A stretch of 37,001 nucleotides of DNA, from NCBI GenBank assembly GCA_030829675.1, contig JAURAE010000003.1:1-37001 (forward strand), written 5' to 3'. This document shows positions 8,565-18,118 of the stretch, one piece after another. Source of the DNA: Schleiferiaceae bacterium (GTDB lineage: Bacteria > Bacteroidota > Bacteroidia > Flavobacteriales > Schleiferiaceae). The notes under the pieces are model-generated. The model saw only the letters and a list, made by a program, of their open reading frames with translations, ran no database searches and was not told where the DNA came from. Numbering within the stretch: position 1 is the first letter of the stretch; the number at the start of each line of letters is the position of its first letter. Position numbers and translations under genes: made by a program.

Positions 8565-11500
8565 ATGACTGAACACGATCATATTTATCTGGGATCCATC
8601 CCTGCACAGCAAAATCAACCGGCCGTAGAAGGTGAGGCGGTAAGCATTAACGGTGAATCGTTCTACAAGATTGCCAACTACGACCAGATGCGTCCATTCT
8701 TCATGAGCGTCGTAAGCTCGTCGAATCATTGGATGTTTATCTCTAGCACGGGCGGATTGACAGCCGGTAGAAAGAACAGTAACTATTCGTTGTTTCCCTA
8801 TTACACGGACGATAAAATCAGTGAGTCTTTTGAGACGACGGGGAGCAAATCCATCTTCATTGTTACCAAAGATGGAAAACGCTGTTTGTGGGAGCCGTTT
8901 TCAAATAGATTGAAGGGCATATACCGAATCTCGCGCAACCTGTACAAGAACTCTTACGGCAATAAGCTCATATTCGAAGAAATCAATCACGATTTAGGCG
9001 TGGGCTACTCGTATGAGTGGAATTCTAGTGATCAGTTCGGCTTTGTAAGAAAATCAGTGCTGAAGAACTTGAACGATAATGAGGTTTCCGTTTCCTTGTT
9101 GGACGGTATTCAGAATATTCTTCCCTACGGCGTTGAAGATGCATTGCAAAATGCGTCGAGCAATTTGGTGGATGCCTACAAAAAATGTGAGCTGGAAACA
9201 GATACAGGATTGGGTATTTTCTCATTGAGCGCCATTATCGTAGACCGTGCAGAGCCTTCCGAGGCGTTGAAGGCAAATACGGTTTGGTCGTACGGGTTGC
9301 CGCAAACCAAGGTGCTCCTTTCTTCTCGTCAGTTGGATGTATTCAGAAATGGACAGCCAGTGGTGCAAGAGGTAGATGTGAAAGCTGAGAAAGGTGCTTT
9401 CTTGGTGCACTCAGAATTGGCCATTGCTGCGAATAGCGAAGCTGCTTGGGCATTGGTGGCTGATGTCCACCAAGGACCTTCAGACGTAGCGGCGACGAAG
9501 GCGCGTTTGCAAGAACGTAATGCATTCTTCGCGGCTGTTCGTGAAGATGTGGAGGCGGGGACGAAGCACTTGATAGAATTAGTTGCGGCATCTGATGGCC
9601 TCCAACTCACAGCAGATAGCATACTCAACAATCGTCACTTCGCGAACACGATGTTCAACATCATGCGCGGGGGGATTTTTGATTTGAATTATACCGTTGA
9701 GAAGCAAGACTTCGTGCCATATATGATGAAGGCCAACGGGGCTGTAGCGAAGAAATTTGAGAAGGAACTTAATGCCCTTCCCGAGGTTTTTGATGTATTC
9801 GAAATTCGTGCCTTGGCTGCGAATGCGGGCGATGCTGATTTTGTTCGATTGTGTACTGAATACCTGCCGTTGAAATTTAGCCGTCGTCACGGCGATCCAT
9901 CGCGTCCATGGAATAAGTTCTCGATCAACACACGCAACGAAGAAGACGGTTCCAAGATTTTGGATTACCAAGGAAACTGGAGAGATATTTTCCAGAATTG
10001 GGAAGCGCTTGCGCATTCTTATCCAGAGTTCATGGAGGGAATGATTCACAAGTTCTTGAACGCATCGACTTTTGACGGATACAACCCTTACCGAGTGACA
10101 AAGGATGGCTTTGATTGGGAAATTATTGAGCCGGATAATCCTTGGTCGTACATCGGGTACTGGGGCGATCACCAAATCATTTACTTGCTGAAATTCTTGG
10201 AGTTTAGCGAAAAGTACTACCCAGAGAAATTGGCTTCTTACTTTGGTCAGGCGAGCTTCGTATATGCTAATGTGCCGTACAAAATCAAGAAGTATGAAGA
10301 CCTCTTGGCTAACCCAAAGGATACCATTGAATTTGATTTGACGGGGCATGAAGCCATTGAGGAAATGCGTGCGAAGATGGGTGTGGACGGTGCGTTGTTG
10401 CAAAACCAGCAGCAGGAGATCCACCACGTAAACTTCATTGAGAAGATCCTAGCTACAGTGTTGGCAAAGCTTTCGAACTTCATTCCAGAAGCGGGGATTT
10501 GGTTGAATACACAACGTCCGGAATGGAACGATGCAAACAATGCACTGGTAGGAAATGGAGTGTCGATGGTGACCTTGTATTACCTGCGTAGATTCTTGGC
10601 ATTCTTCGAGCAATTGGTCGAAGGGAACGAAGATAAGGTGAGCGTTTCAAAGGAATTGGCCACCTTCTATACTGAGGTTAAAACTGCCCTCGAATCTTCT
10701 CGTCAATTGTTGAGCGGATCTATCTCGAATCAAGATCGCAAAGGCGTCTTGGATGCCTTGGGTAGGGCGGCGGAAAAATATAGAACGAGTATTTATGGTG
10801 TAGGGTTTAGTGGCGAATTTGTGGAACTTTCCATCGCCGACGTGAAGTCCTTCTCTCAAACGGCACGTGAGCATTTGGAGCATTCTATCCGTGCAAACAA
10901 GCGTGCCGATGGGTTGTACCATGCCTATAACTTGATGACAGTAGAAGAAGATGGCATTGCAGTGTCTTACCTCTCGGAAATGTTAGAAGGACAAGTGGCT
11001 GTTTTGAGCGCAGGGTATTTGAATACAGCTGAGAGTTTGGCGGTATTGGATGCGTTGAAGGCCAGTGCATTGTTCCGTGAAGATCAGTATAGCTACATTC
11101 TCTACCCGAATAAGGAGCTGCCTCGTTTTGTGGCAAAAAATGTCATTTCTACACCGCGTGCGGAGCAGAGTGATTTGCTTAAAGAATTGGTCGCAGCGGG
11201 CAACCGTCAGGTCGTGACCAAAGATTGCAATGGACGCTATCACTTTAGTGGAACCTTCAACAATGTTGATAGCTTGAAAGCCGCGTTGAAGGAGTTGCCA
11301 GAGCAGTACCAGGCATTGGCACAGCGTGAAACGGAGTTGTTGAGCACCATTTTCGAAGAGGTGTTTAATCATAAATCATTCACCGGCCGTTCAGGGACTT
11401 TCTTTGGTTACGAAGGACTAGGCTCGATCTATTGGCACATGGTGTCGAAGCTTTTGTTGGCGGCTTATGAGAACACACAGCGCGCCTTGGATGAGGATGC

Positions 11501-12017
11501 CGAAGGTGCGTTGGTCGGTCGATTGTTCGACCACTACTTTGAGATCCTTGCCGGTATTGGAGCCCATAAATCACCGAAGCTTTATGGTGCCTTCCCAACA
11601 GATCCGTATTCGCACACCCCAGGAGGGAAAGGTGCGCAGCAGCCTGGGATGACCGGACAGGTGAAAGAAGATATTTTGAGCAGGTTTGGAGAGCTGGGCG
11701 TTCGCGTTTCAGGCGGAGCATTGCACTTCACGCCTCAGATTTTGAAAACATCGGAGTTCCTTTCAGAAGGACAAGTGTTCCACTACCGCGATGTGGCAGG
11801 TACGGAGCAGGAATTAGCATTGGAGGCGGGGTCATTGGCCTTTACCGTTTGCCAAGTCCCTGTGGTGTACAAGCGTGCTTCGCAAAGCAGCATCAAAGTC
11901 ATTCGCCAGGATAGCGTGCAGGATTTCGACGGGCAAGCCTTGGATGTGGCGACCTCGACGGAGATTTTCCAGCGCCGTCAATCGGTATTACGCATTGAGG
12001 TGGAGGTTGTGAAATAA
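8565..12017 (+). CDS. Very large GH149/GH94-like beta-1,3-oligoglucan phosphorylase, cytoplasmic
   Basis: 1150 aa; no signal peptide; (alpha/alpha)6-phosphorylase-type motifs LDYQGNWRDIFQNWEALA and SYIGYWGDHQIIYLLKFLE; length and GH16/GH17/GH30 neighbours fit GH149. Confidence 0.75.
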   Translation: MTEHDHIYLGSIPAQQNQPAVEGEAVSINGESFYKIANYDQMRPFFMSVVSSSNHWMFISSTGGLTAGRKNSNYSLFPYYTDDKISESFETTGSKSIFIVTKDGKRCLWEPFSNRLKGIYRISRNLYKNSYGNKLIFEEINHDLGVGYSYEWNSSDQFGFVRKSVLKNLNDNEVSVSLLDGIQNILPYGVEDALQNASSNLVDAYKKCELETDTGLGIFSLSAIIVDRAEPSEALKANTVWSYGLPQTKVLLSSRQLDVFRNGQPVVQEVDVKAEKGAFLVHSELAIAANSEAAWALVADVHQGPSDVAATKARLQERNAFFAAVREDVEAGTKHLIELVAASDGLQLTADSILNNRHFANTMFNIMRGGIFDLNYTVEKQDFVPYMMKANGAVAKKFEKELNALPEVFDVFEIRALAANAGDADFVRLCTEYLPLKFSRRHGDPSRPWNKFSINTRNEEDGSKILDYQGNWRDIFQNWEALAHSYPEFMEGMIHKFLNASTFDGYNPYRVTKDGFDWEIIEPDNPWSYIGYWGDHQIIYLLKFLEFSEKYYPEKLASYFGQASFVYANVPYKIKKYEDLLANPKDTIEFDLTGHEAIEEMRAKMGVDGALLQNQQQEIHHVNFIEKILATVLAKLSNFIPEAGIWLNTQRPEWNDANNALVGNGVSMVTLYYLRRFLAFFEQLVEGNEDKVSVSKELATFYTEVKTALESSRQLLSGSISNQDRKGVLDALGRAAEKYRTSIYGVGFSGEFVELSIADVKSFSQTAREHLEHSIRANKRADGLYHAYNLMTVEEDGIAVSYLSEMLEGQVAVLSAGYLNTAESLAVLDALKASALFREDQYSYILYPNKELPRFVAKNVISTPRAEQSDLLKELVAAGNRQVVTKDCNGRYHFSGTFNNVDSLKAALKELPEQYQALAQRETELLSTIFEEVFNHKSFTGRSGTFFGYEGLGSIYWHMVSKLLLAAYENTQRALDEDAEGALVGRLFDHYFEILAGIGAHKSPKLYGAFPTDPYSHTPGGKGAQQPGMTGQVKEDILSRFGELGVRVSGGALHFTPQILKTSEFLSEGQVFHYRDVAGTEQELALEAGSLAFTVCQVPVVYKRASQSSIKVIRQDSVQDFDGQALDVATSTEIFQRRQSVLRIEVEVVK

Positions 12018-12034
12018 TTGGACACTTCGAAAAA

Positions 12035-13297
12035 ATGAAAAAGAGTACATGGAACATAGTCGGAATTGTTTGCGCCTTCGTCGCACTCTTCGGCTGTGCT
12101 CATGAACCGACAAATACGACGCCAATGAAAACCGCGGCAGAAATTTTAGGGAACCCGGAGTATCAGGCCATCTCCTATGGTGGCTACCGTGCGAAATCAC
12201 GTGAGGTACAGCCGACGATCCAGCAGTTGAAGAACGACATGAAGATCATGCATGCCATGGGCATTCGCGTCTTGCGGACTTACAACCTACAATTGGACCA
12301 TGCCCCAAATGTTCTTCGAGCCATTCGGGAGCTGAAGCAGGAAGATCCGACCTTCGAAATGTATGTCATGTTAGGGGCCTGGATTGATTGTCAGGATGCG
12401 TGGACGGACCACCCGAATCATGAGTTTGAGGATCCGACCAACAATGAAAGTGAGATAAGCAAGGCGGTACATTATGCCAACGAATACCCTGATATTGTCA
12501 AGGTCATTGCTGTCGGCAATGAGGCTATGGTGCACTGGGCTTGGAGCTACTTTGTTAAGCCCGGGGTCATCCTGAAATATGTGAATTACCTACAGGAGTT
12601 AAAAACCATGGGCAAACTGAGCCCGGATATTTGGATCACAAGCTCGGATAATTTCGCTTCATGGGGCGGTGGTAGTCCAGATTACCACAATGAGGATCTC
12701 GAAGCGTTGGCCAACGCGGTGGATTATGTTTCAATGCACACCTATCCATTTCACGATACCCATTACAATATTGCGTTCTGGGAGGTTCATGAAAGTACGG
12801 TGGCAGATGCTAGTGATGATGAGCGAGTGGAATTGGCCATGAATCGCGCTGTATTCTATGCGAAGAACCAGTACAACAGTGTGAAGGCCTATCTCGATAG
12901 TGTAGGGGTGGAGAAACCTGTGCACATCGGGGAGACCGGTTGGGCCAGTGTGAGTCGTGGGTTATATGGTCCTAATGGTTCGTTTGCTGCGGATGAAGTG
13001 AAGCAGGCGCTCTACTACAAGAAGATGCGCGCGTGGACAGATTCTGCGGGTATTGCATGCTTCTATTTTGAGGCCTTTGATGAGCCATGGAAGGATCCCA
13101 ATCACGAAGAAGGAAGTGAAAACAACTTTGGCCTGATTACCCTGAATGGGCAGGCGAAGTACGCAATATGGTCTTTAGTGGACCAAGGTATTTTTGAAGG
13201 ACTAATGCGCAACGGCAATACCATCACCAAGTCATTCGGTGGGGATAGTGTGGCGGTAAAAGCAACTGTGTTAGTGCCTAAAACGATGAACGAATAA
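12035..13297 (+). CDS. GH17-family beta-1,3-glucanase-type lipoprotein
   Basis: Lipobox LFGC; IRVLRTYNLQ, VIAVGNEAM (acid/base region), VHIGETGWAS (nucleophile region), FYFEAFDEPWK. Confidence 0.8.
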   Translation: MKKSTWNIVGIVCAFVALFGCAHEPTNTTPMKTAAEILGNPEYQAISYGGYRAKSREVQPTIQQLKNDMKIMHAMGIRVLRTYNLQLDHAPNVLRAIRELKQEDPTFEMYVMLGAWIDCQDAWTDHPNHEFEDPTNNESEISKAVHYANEYPDIVKVIAVGNEAMVHWAWSYFVKPGVILKYVNYLQELKTMGKLSPDIWITSSDNFASWGGGSPDYHNEDLEALANAVDYVSMHTYPFHDTHYNIAFWEVHESTVADASDDERVELAMNRAVFYAKNQYNSVKAYLDSVGVEKPVHIGETGWASVSRGLYGPNGSFAADEVKQALYYKKMRAWTDSAGIACFYFEAFDEPWKDPNHEEGSENNFGLITLNGQAKYAIWSLVDQGIFEGLMRNGNTITKSFGGDSVAVKATVLVPKTMNE

Positions 13298-13299
13298 AG

Positions 13300-14292
13300 A
13301 TGAAGGGAATGTATTTACGTTTTGGTTTGTGTTTGCTTGCGGCTATTGTATTTACTGCTTGTACTACTGAGGTCGTAGAAGAAACTTCGGCTGAGGTGAG
13401 TGCTCCGATGTACATGAAAGGAGTGTGCTACCACCCAGTTGCCAAGGGTGATACCATCCGTAGTTTCGACCGCATTGATGAAGATCTTGCTTTGATGGTG
13501 GATGCCGGGATGAACACTATTCGCACCTATGCCCCTATTGAAGAGGTAGAGGTGTTGGATAAGATTGCTGAGAAAGGCATGAAAGTCGTCGTGGGTTTCG
13601 GTTACAATCAAAACGGATTTTATGACTTGCTCTCAGGTTCTTACCTCGAGTATGTCGAGCGTTTCAAAGACCATGAAGCGATTTTGATGTGGGAATTGGG
13701 TAATGAGTATAACTACCACCCTGAATGGTTCGAGGGTGATATCATGAATTGGTACATCGCTTTGAAGGAGGCGGTGAGTGCTATCCATGCCTTGGACTCT
13801 GTACATCCCGTTGCGACGGCTCATGGCGAGTTACCGGATTCTTTGGCCTTTCACATGGGCGCGGAAGTGGATATGTGGGGCTTGAATGTGTACCGTTGGG
13901 ACCAACCGGCCACGATTATCGACGAATGGAACGCGGTAAGCAATAAGCCGTTCTATTTCTCAGAGGTTGGAGCAGATAGCTACATGCGCATTGCCGATGC
14001 AGGATTTGCACAAGGGCCAAACGAGGACGCCCAAGCGGTGGCCTTGGATACGATCATCGATCAAATTTTGGCAAGACAATCTGAAAACCAAGGTTTGCTA
14101 TTGTTCTCGTTCACTGACGGATGGTGGAAAGCGGGCAATCCGGATAAACAAGATATTGGTGGTTGGGCGCCAAAAAGCAGTGGTGTGCCGTACGATGGCG
14201 CTCCGAATGAGGAATATTGGGGAATTGTAGATATCGACCGTCAACCTAAAAAAGGTTGGGAAGTAGTAATCGAACATTTCACCAAAAACTAA
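13300..14292 (+). CDS. Clan GH-A (GH2/GH5-like TIM barrel) glycoside hydrolase lipoprotein
   Basis: Lipobox FTAC; GMNTIRTYAP, LMWELGNEYNYH, PFYFSEVGADSY carry candidate catalytic Glu residues. Confidence 0.7.
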   Translation: MKGMYLRFGLCLLAAIVFTACTTEVVEETSAEVSAPMYMKGVCYHPVAKGDTIRSFDRIDEDLALMVDAGMNTIRTYAPIEEVEVLDKIAEKGMKVVVGFGYNQNGFYDLLSGSYLEYVERFKDHEAILMWELGNEYNYHPEWFEGDIMNWYIALKEAVSAIHALDSVHPVATAHGELPDSLAFHMGAEVDMWGLNVYRWDQPATIIDEWNAVSNKPFYFSEVGADSYMRIADAGFAQGPNEDAQAVALDTIIDQILARQSENQGLLLFSFTDGWWKAGNPDKQDIGGWAPKSSGVPYDGAPNEEYWGIVDIDRQPKKGWEVVIEHFTKN

Positions 14293-14298
14293 AAACCG

Positions 14299-15807
14299 AT
14301 GAACCTAGCTACAAAAACATCACTTTTCGGTCTAGCGCTGGCTTTATTGAGCTGCGGTGATGGTAGCGAACCAAATACTACCATGCAAGTATTCGAAACG
14401 TCTAGAGGGGGAAATGCGTTAACTGAGGTACAAGACTTTGAATCCACAGAAAATCCCATTCTCATTCGTGTGAATGTGGAAGAAGCAAAGCAAACAATCA
14501 CTGGTTTTGGCGGCGCTTTTACTGAGGCTTCGGCTTACTTATTGAATCAATTGGGCGAAGAAAATCGCAATAAAATACTGCAAGCCTATTTTTCGGATGA
14601 TGGGGCCAAGTATTCTTTGATGCGTACCCACATGAATTCATGTGACTTTTCCCTCTCAAATTACAGTTACACTCCGGTGGAAGGTGATGTCGATTTGGAG
14701 CACTTTACTATTGAGGAGGATCTTGATGATTTGATTCCTATGATCAAAGGCGCACAATCAATCTCAACGGAAGGTTTTAAGTTATTTGCATCTCCTTGGA
14801 CGGCAGCTCCATGGATGAAAGACAACAATCATTGGGTAGGCGGCAAGTTGCTTCCTCAATACTATCCAACATGGGCCAAATTCTTCTCAAAATATGTCGA
14901 TGCATATGAAACCGAGGGCATTCCTATTTGGGGTTTTACCGTTGAAAATGAGCCTCATGGAAACGGGAATAATTGGGAGAGCATGCACTACAGTCCGCAG
15001 GAAATGGTGGACTTTGTCAAGAATCACCTAGGGCCAACTCTTGAAGCGGATGGGAAAGGTGATAAAGTTATTTTAGGCTACGATCAGAACCGCGAAGGCA
15101 TTGAAGAGTGGGCAGACGAAATGTATGCCAATGAGGAAAATGCCAAGTATTTTGATGGGATGGCGGTGCACTGGTACGAGAGTACGGTGAGCTATTTCCC
15201 GGAGATGTTGGAATATGCCCATGCTAAGGCCCCTGAGAAATACCTGATCGAAACCGAAGGTTGTATTGATGCGGAGGTGCCCGTGTGGCAAGACGACGAG
15301 TGGTATTGGAGGAAAGAAGCTACGGACTGGGGGTATACTTGGCGTGAAGAGGATAAGAAATACTTGCACCCTAAATACGCTCCTGCGCACCGCTATGCCA
15401 GGGATATTATTGGTTGTTTGAACCACTGGGTAGACGGTTGGGTGGATTGGAATATGGTCCTAGATCGACAAGGTGGGCCCAATTGGTTTAAGAATTGGTG
15501 TATCGCCCCGGTAATTGTAGATCCCGAAACTGATGAGGTGTATTTTACTCCTTTATATTACATAATGGCGCACTTCTCCAAGTTCATGAGGCCAGGAGCA
15601 GTAGTGCTGTCCTCTGAGGTTGCCGGAGGTGAAATCATGGCTGCTGCCGTCAGAAATCCAGATGGAACTTACGCCATTACGGTATTTAACGAATACGAAG
15701 AAAAGAAAGGTTATACGCTTGATATTGATGGTCAATCGTATAATCTACATATACCACCCCAAGCCTTGCAAACGATCTTGATAGATCCAAAACAAAACAA
15801 CTTATGA
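14299..15807 (+). CDS. GH30-family glycoside hydrolase lipoprotein (probable beta-1,6-glucosidase/glucanase)
   Basis: Lipobox LLSC; ITGFGGAFTEASAYLLNQL, GFTVENEPHG, YLIETEGC, C-terminal beta domain. Confidence 0.9.
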   Translation: MNLATKTSLFGLALALLSCGDGSEPNTTMQVFETSRGGNALTEVQDFESTENPILIRVNVEEAKQTITGFGGAFTEASAYLLNQLGEENRNKILQAYFSDDGAKYSLMRTHMNSCDFSLSNYSYTPVEGDVDLEHFTIEEDLDDLIPMIKGAQSISTEGFKLFASPWTAAPWMKDNNHWVGGKLLPQYYPTWAKFFSKYVDAYETEGIPIWGFTVENEPHGNGNNWESMHYSPQEMVDFVKNHLGPTLEADGKGDKVILGYDQNREGIEEWADEMYANEENAKYFDGMAVHWYESTVSYFPEMLEYAHAKAPEKYLIETEGCIDAEVPVWQDDEWYWRKEATDWGYTWREEDKKYLHPKYAPAHRYARDIIGCLNHWVDGWVDWNMVLDRQGGPNWFKNWCIAPVIVDPETDEVYFTPLYYIMAHFSKFMRPGAVVLSSEVAGGEIMAAAVRNPDGTYAITVFNEYEEKKGYTLDIDGQSYNLHIPPQALQTILIDPKQNNL

Positions 15808-17219
15808 GCAACGTCACGAATAAAGTCCCAATAGGACAAAAAATTGCTTTCGGGGTAGGCATGTTGGCCAACCAAATGTTTCCTGCAGCCATGGGAATTT
15901 TTATGGTCGTGTTGGTGCAAGATCTTGGGTTCCCAGGTTGGATGTGGGGTGTAATATTCTTTGCTCCTCGAGCATTCGATGCAATATTGGATCCTATAAT
16001 GGGCTATATCTCAGATAATACGCGATCAAGATGGGGACGAAGGAGACAGTATGTGTTCATCGGCGCCATAATTATGGGCGTTTCTTTTGCTTGTCTTTGG
16101 CAGTTATACCGTGAAAATAGTGTGGCCTACAACTTTACTTATGTAATGCTTTGGTCATTTGTGTTTTACCTAGGGCTGACCATTTTTGGGGTTCCATATG
16201 TTAGTATGGGCTATGAAATGAGCGACGATTACCACGAGCGAACCAATGTGATGGCCGTCTCTCAATGGATAGGACAGTGGGCCTGGGTTATTGCGCCTTG
16301 GTTTTGGGTGATCATGTACGATCCAGATTGGTTCCCAACCGCCGATGAGGCTACACGTACCTTAGCAGTTTGGGTCGCTGTCGTATTCACGCTTTGTGCA
16401 ATGGCTCCTGCTTTTTTCATTAAGAGCGAAAGCACAAAAGACAGAGTTGATTATGAGCCGCTAAACCTCAGTGGAATTTTCGGCAGCTTGAAGAATATCG
16501 CCCTTGGATTTAAAGAGGCCTTTTCCTCAGTTCCGTTTAGAAGATTGTGTATTTCAACGTTCCTTATTTTCAATGGATTTAATACCATCGCGAGCTTCAC
16601 CTTTTTTGTCATCAAAAGCCACTTGTTCAATGATGATGCTTCGGCCGTCGGGGTATGGCCTACCTTGTTTGGAAGTGTGGGTGCGTTGATTACCACATTC
16701 TTGGTCATTCCCATTGTAGCATGGATGTCAAAGGCACTAGGTAAAAAACGTGCGTTCATATTGAGCCAAGGTATTTCTATTATCGGTTATGTATTGCTTT
16801 GGTTCTTGATGATCCCAGGCAAGCCCTATATGTTCTTGTTCGCCTTGCCGTTTCACTCTTTCGGAATCGGAGGATTATTTACCATCATGATGTCGATGAC
16901 TTCAGACGTGCTTGATATTGATGAATTGAATACTGGTAAACGACGTGAAGGGGTCTTTGGAGCGATTTACTGGTGGATGGTAAAGCTTGGCTTTGCCTTT
17001 GCCGGTGCATTAAGCGGATTGATTTTAACTGCGGTGAACTATCAAAGTGGTGGTGGAGCGCAGCCAGAAGGTGCGGTAGACGGTCTTAGAATGTTCTTCT
17101 CAGGACTACCAATACTTTGTACACTTATTGCCATTGCCGTAATGTGGAATTACAAAGTGGATGAAAATTATGCGAAAGAGGTCCGAGCAAAATTGGACCA
17201 ACGAAAATCTCAACAATAA
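15804..17219 (+). CDS. GPH/MelB-like MFS sugar transporter
   Basis: 471 aa, 12 TM-like segments; FDAILDPIMGYISDNTRSRWGRRRQYVFIGA signature; ATGA overlap with the GH30 stop. Confidence 0.9.
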   Translation: MSNVTNKVPIGQKIAFGVGMLANQMFPAAMGIFMVVLVQDLGFPGWMWGVIFFAPRAFDAILDPIMGYISDNTRSRWGRRRQYVFIGAIIMGVSFACLWQLYRENSVAYNFTYVMLWSFVFYLGLTIFGVPYVSMGYEMSDDYHERTNVMAVSQWIGQWAWVIAPWFWVIMYDPDWFPTADEATRTLAVWVAVVFTLCAMAPAFFIKSESTKDRVDYEPLNLSGIFGSLKNIALGFKEAFSSVPFRRLCISTFLIFNGFNTIASFTFFVIKSHLFNDDASAVGVWPTLFGSVGALITTFLVIPIVAWMSKALGKKRAFILSQGISIIGYVLLWFLMIPGKPYMFLFALPFHSFGIGGLFTIMMSMTSDVLDIDELNTGKRREGVFGAIYWWMVKLGFAFAGALSGLILTAVNYQSGGGAQPEGAVDGLRMFFSGLPILCTLIAIAVMWNYKVDENYAKEVRAKLDQRKSQQ

Positions 17220-17233
17220 ACCGAAATAAACCT

Positions 17234-18118
17234 ATGTCTTTTAGAAGAGAGAAGTTTTTGTCACTGGCGGGACCAGTAGTCAATAATCTTAGTCTTGAAG
17301 AACTTAAATCTCAGAGCCGTCAAATGTTGCAGAACGGCATTCACGGTATTTGCTTTAGCGCCTATGATGAGGGGCAAAAGCCAGGGGACCAATTATCTGA
17401 GGCCCAGGTCCGCCGAAAATTGGCGATTCTTAAACCTCACATCTCTTGGGTACGTACGTTCTCTTGTACCGAAGGAAACGAAATTATCGCACGTGTGGCT
17501 CATGAAATGGGCATCAAGACCCTTGTTGGTGCTTGGTTGGGCGACGACCTCGAAAAGAATGAAGGCGAAATCGAAGGCTTGATTTCATTGTGTAAAGAAG
17601 GCGTGGTAGATGTAGCCGCTGTTGGAAATGAGGTATTGTATCGCGAAGACTTAACGGTGGATGTCCTTATAGACTATATCAAGCGCGTCAAAGAAGAAGT
17701 GACCGAGGTGCCTGTGGGATATGTTGATGCATATTATGAGTTCACAGACCATCCAGAAGTGGCAGATGTATGTGATATCATTTTGGCCAATTGCTATCCA
17801 TATTGGGAGGGTTGTTCGCTGGAGTATTCTCTCATGTATATGAAACAGATGTACTTTGAAGCACAGGCGGCTGGTAAAGGAAAGCCGGTACTGATCACTG
17901 AGACTGGATGGCCTAGCAGTGGTCAGAGCATTGGTGGTGCCCACGCTTCGTTTGAAAACAGCTTGAAATACTTCATCAACGCTCAGCGCTGGTCAAAGTC
18001 GGAAGATATCCCGATGTTCTATTTCTCCTCTTTCGACGAGAGTTGGAAGATTGAAAAAGAGGGCGATGTCGGTGCCTCTTGGGGCCTTTGGGACAAGGAC
18101 GAAAAGTTGAAGTTCTAA
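17234..18118 (+). CDS. GH17-family protein without signal peptide (predicted cytoplasmic)
   Basis: 294 aa; AAVGNEVLYRED and VLITETGWPSSGQ; N terminus MSFRREKFLSLAGPVVNN lacks a signal sequence. Confidence 0.85.
   Translation: MSFRREKFLSLAGPVVNNLSLEELKSQSRQMLQNGIHGICFSAYDEGQKPGDQLSEAQVRRKLAILKPHISWVRTFSCTEGNEIIARVAHEMGIKTLVGAWLGDDLEKNEGEIEGLISLCKEGVVDVAAVGNEVLYREDLTVDVLIDYIKRVKEEVTEVPVGYVDAYYEFTDHPEVADVCDIILANCYPYWEGCSLEYSLMYMKQMYFEAQAAGKGKPVLITETGWPSSGQSIGGAHASFENSLKYFINAQRWSKSEDIPMFYFSSFDESWKIEKEGDVGASWGLWDKDEKLKF

Noticed and set aside
9579-10427. 282-aa minus-strand ORF antisense to the phosphorylase
   Set aside because: Lies wholly opposite a well-supported gene; no recognisable domain or start context; best explained as a shadow ORF of biased codon usage.
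10983-11372. 129-aa minus-strand ORF
   Set aside because: Antisense within the phosphorylase gene, Cys/Gln/Leu-rich, no domain recognised.
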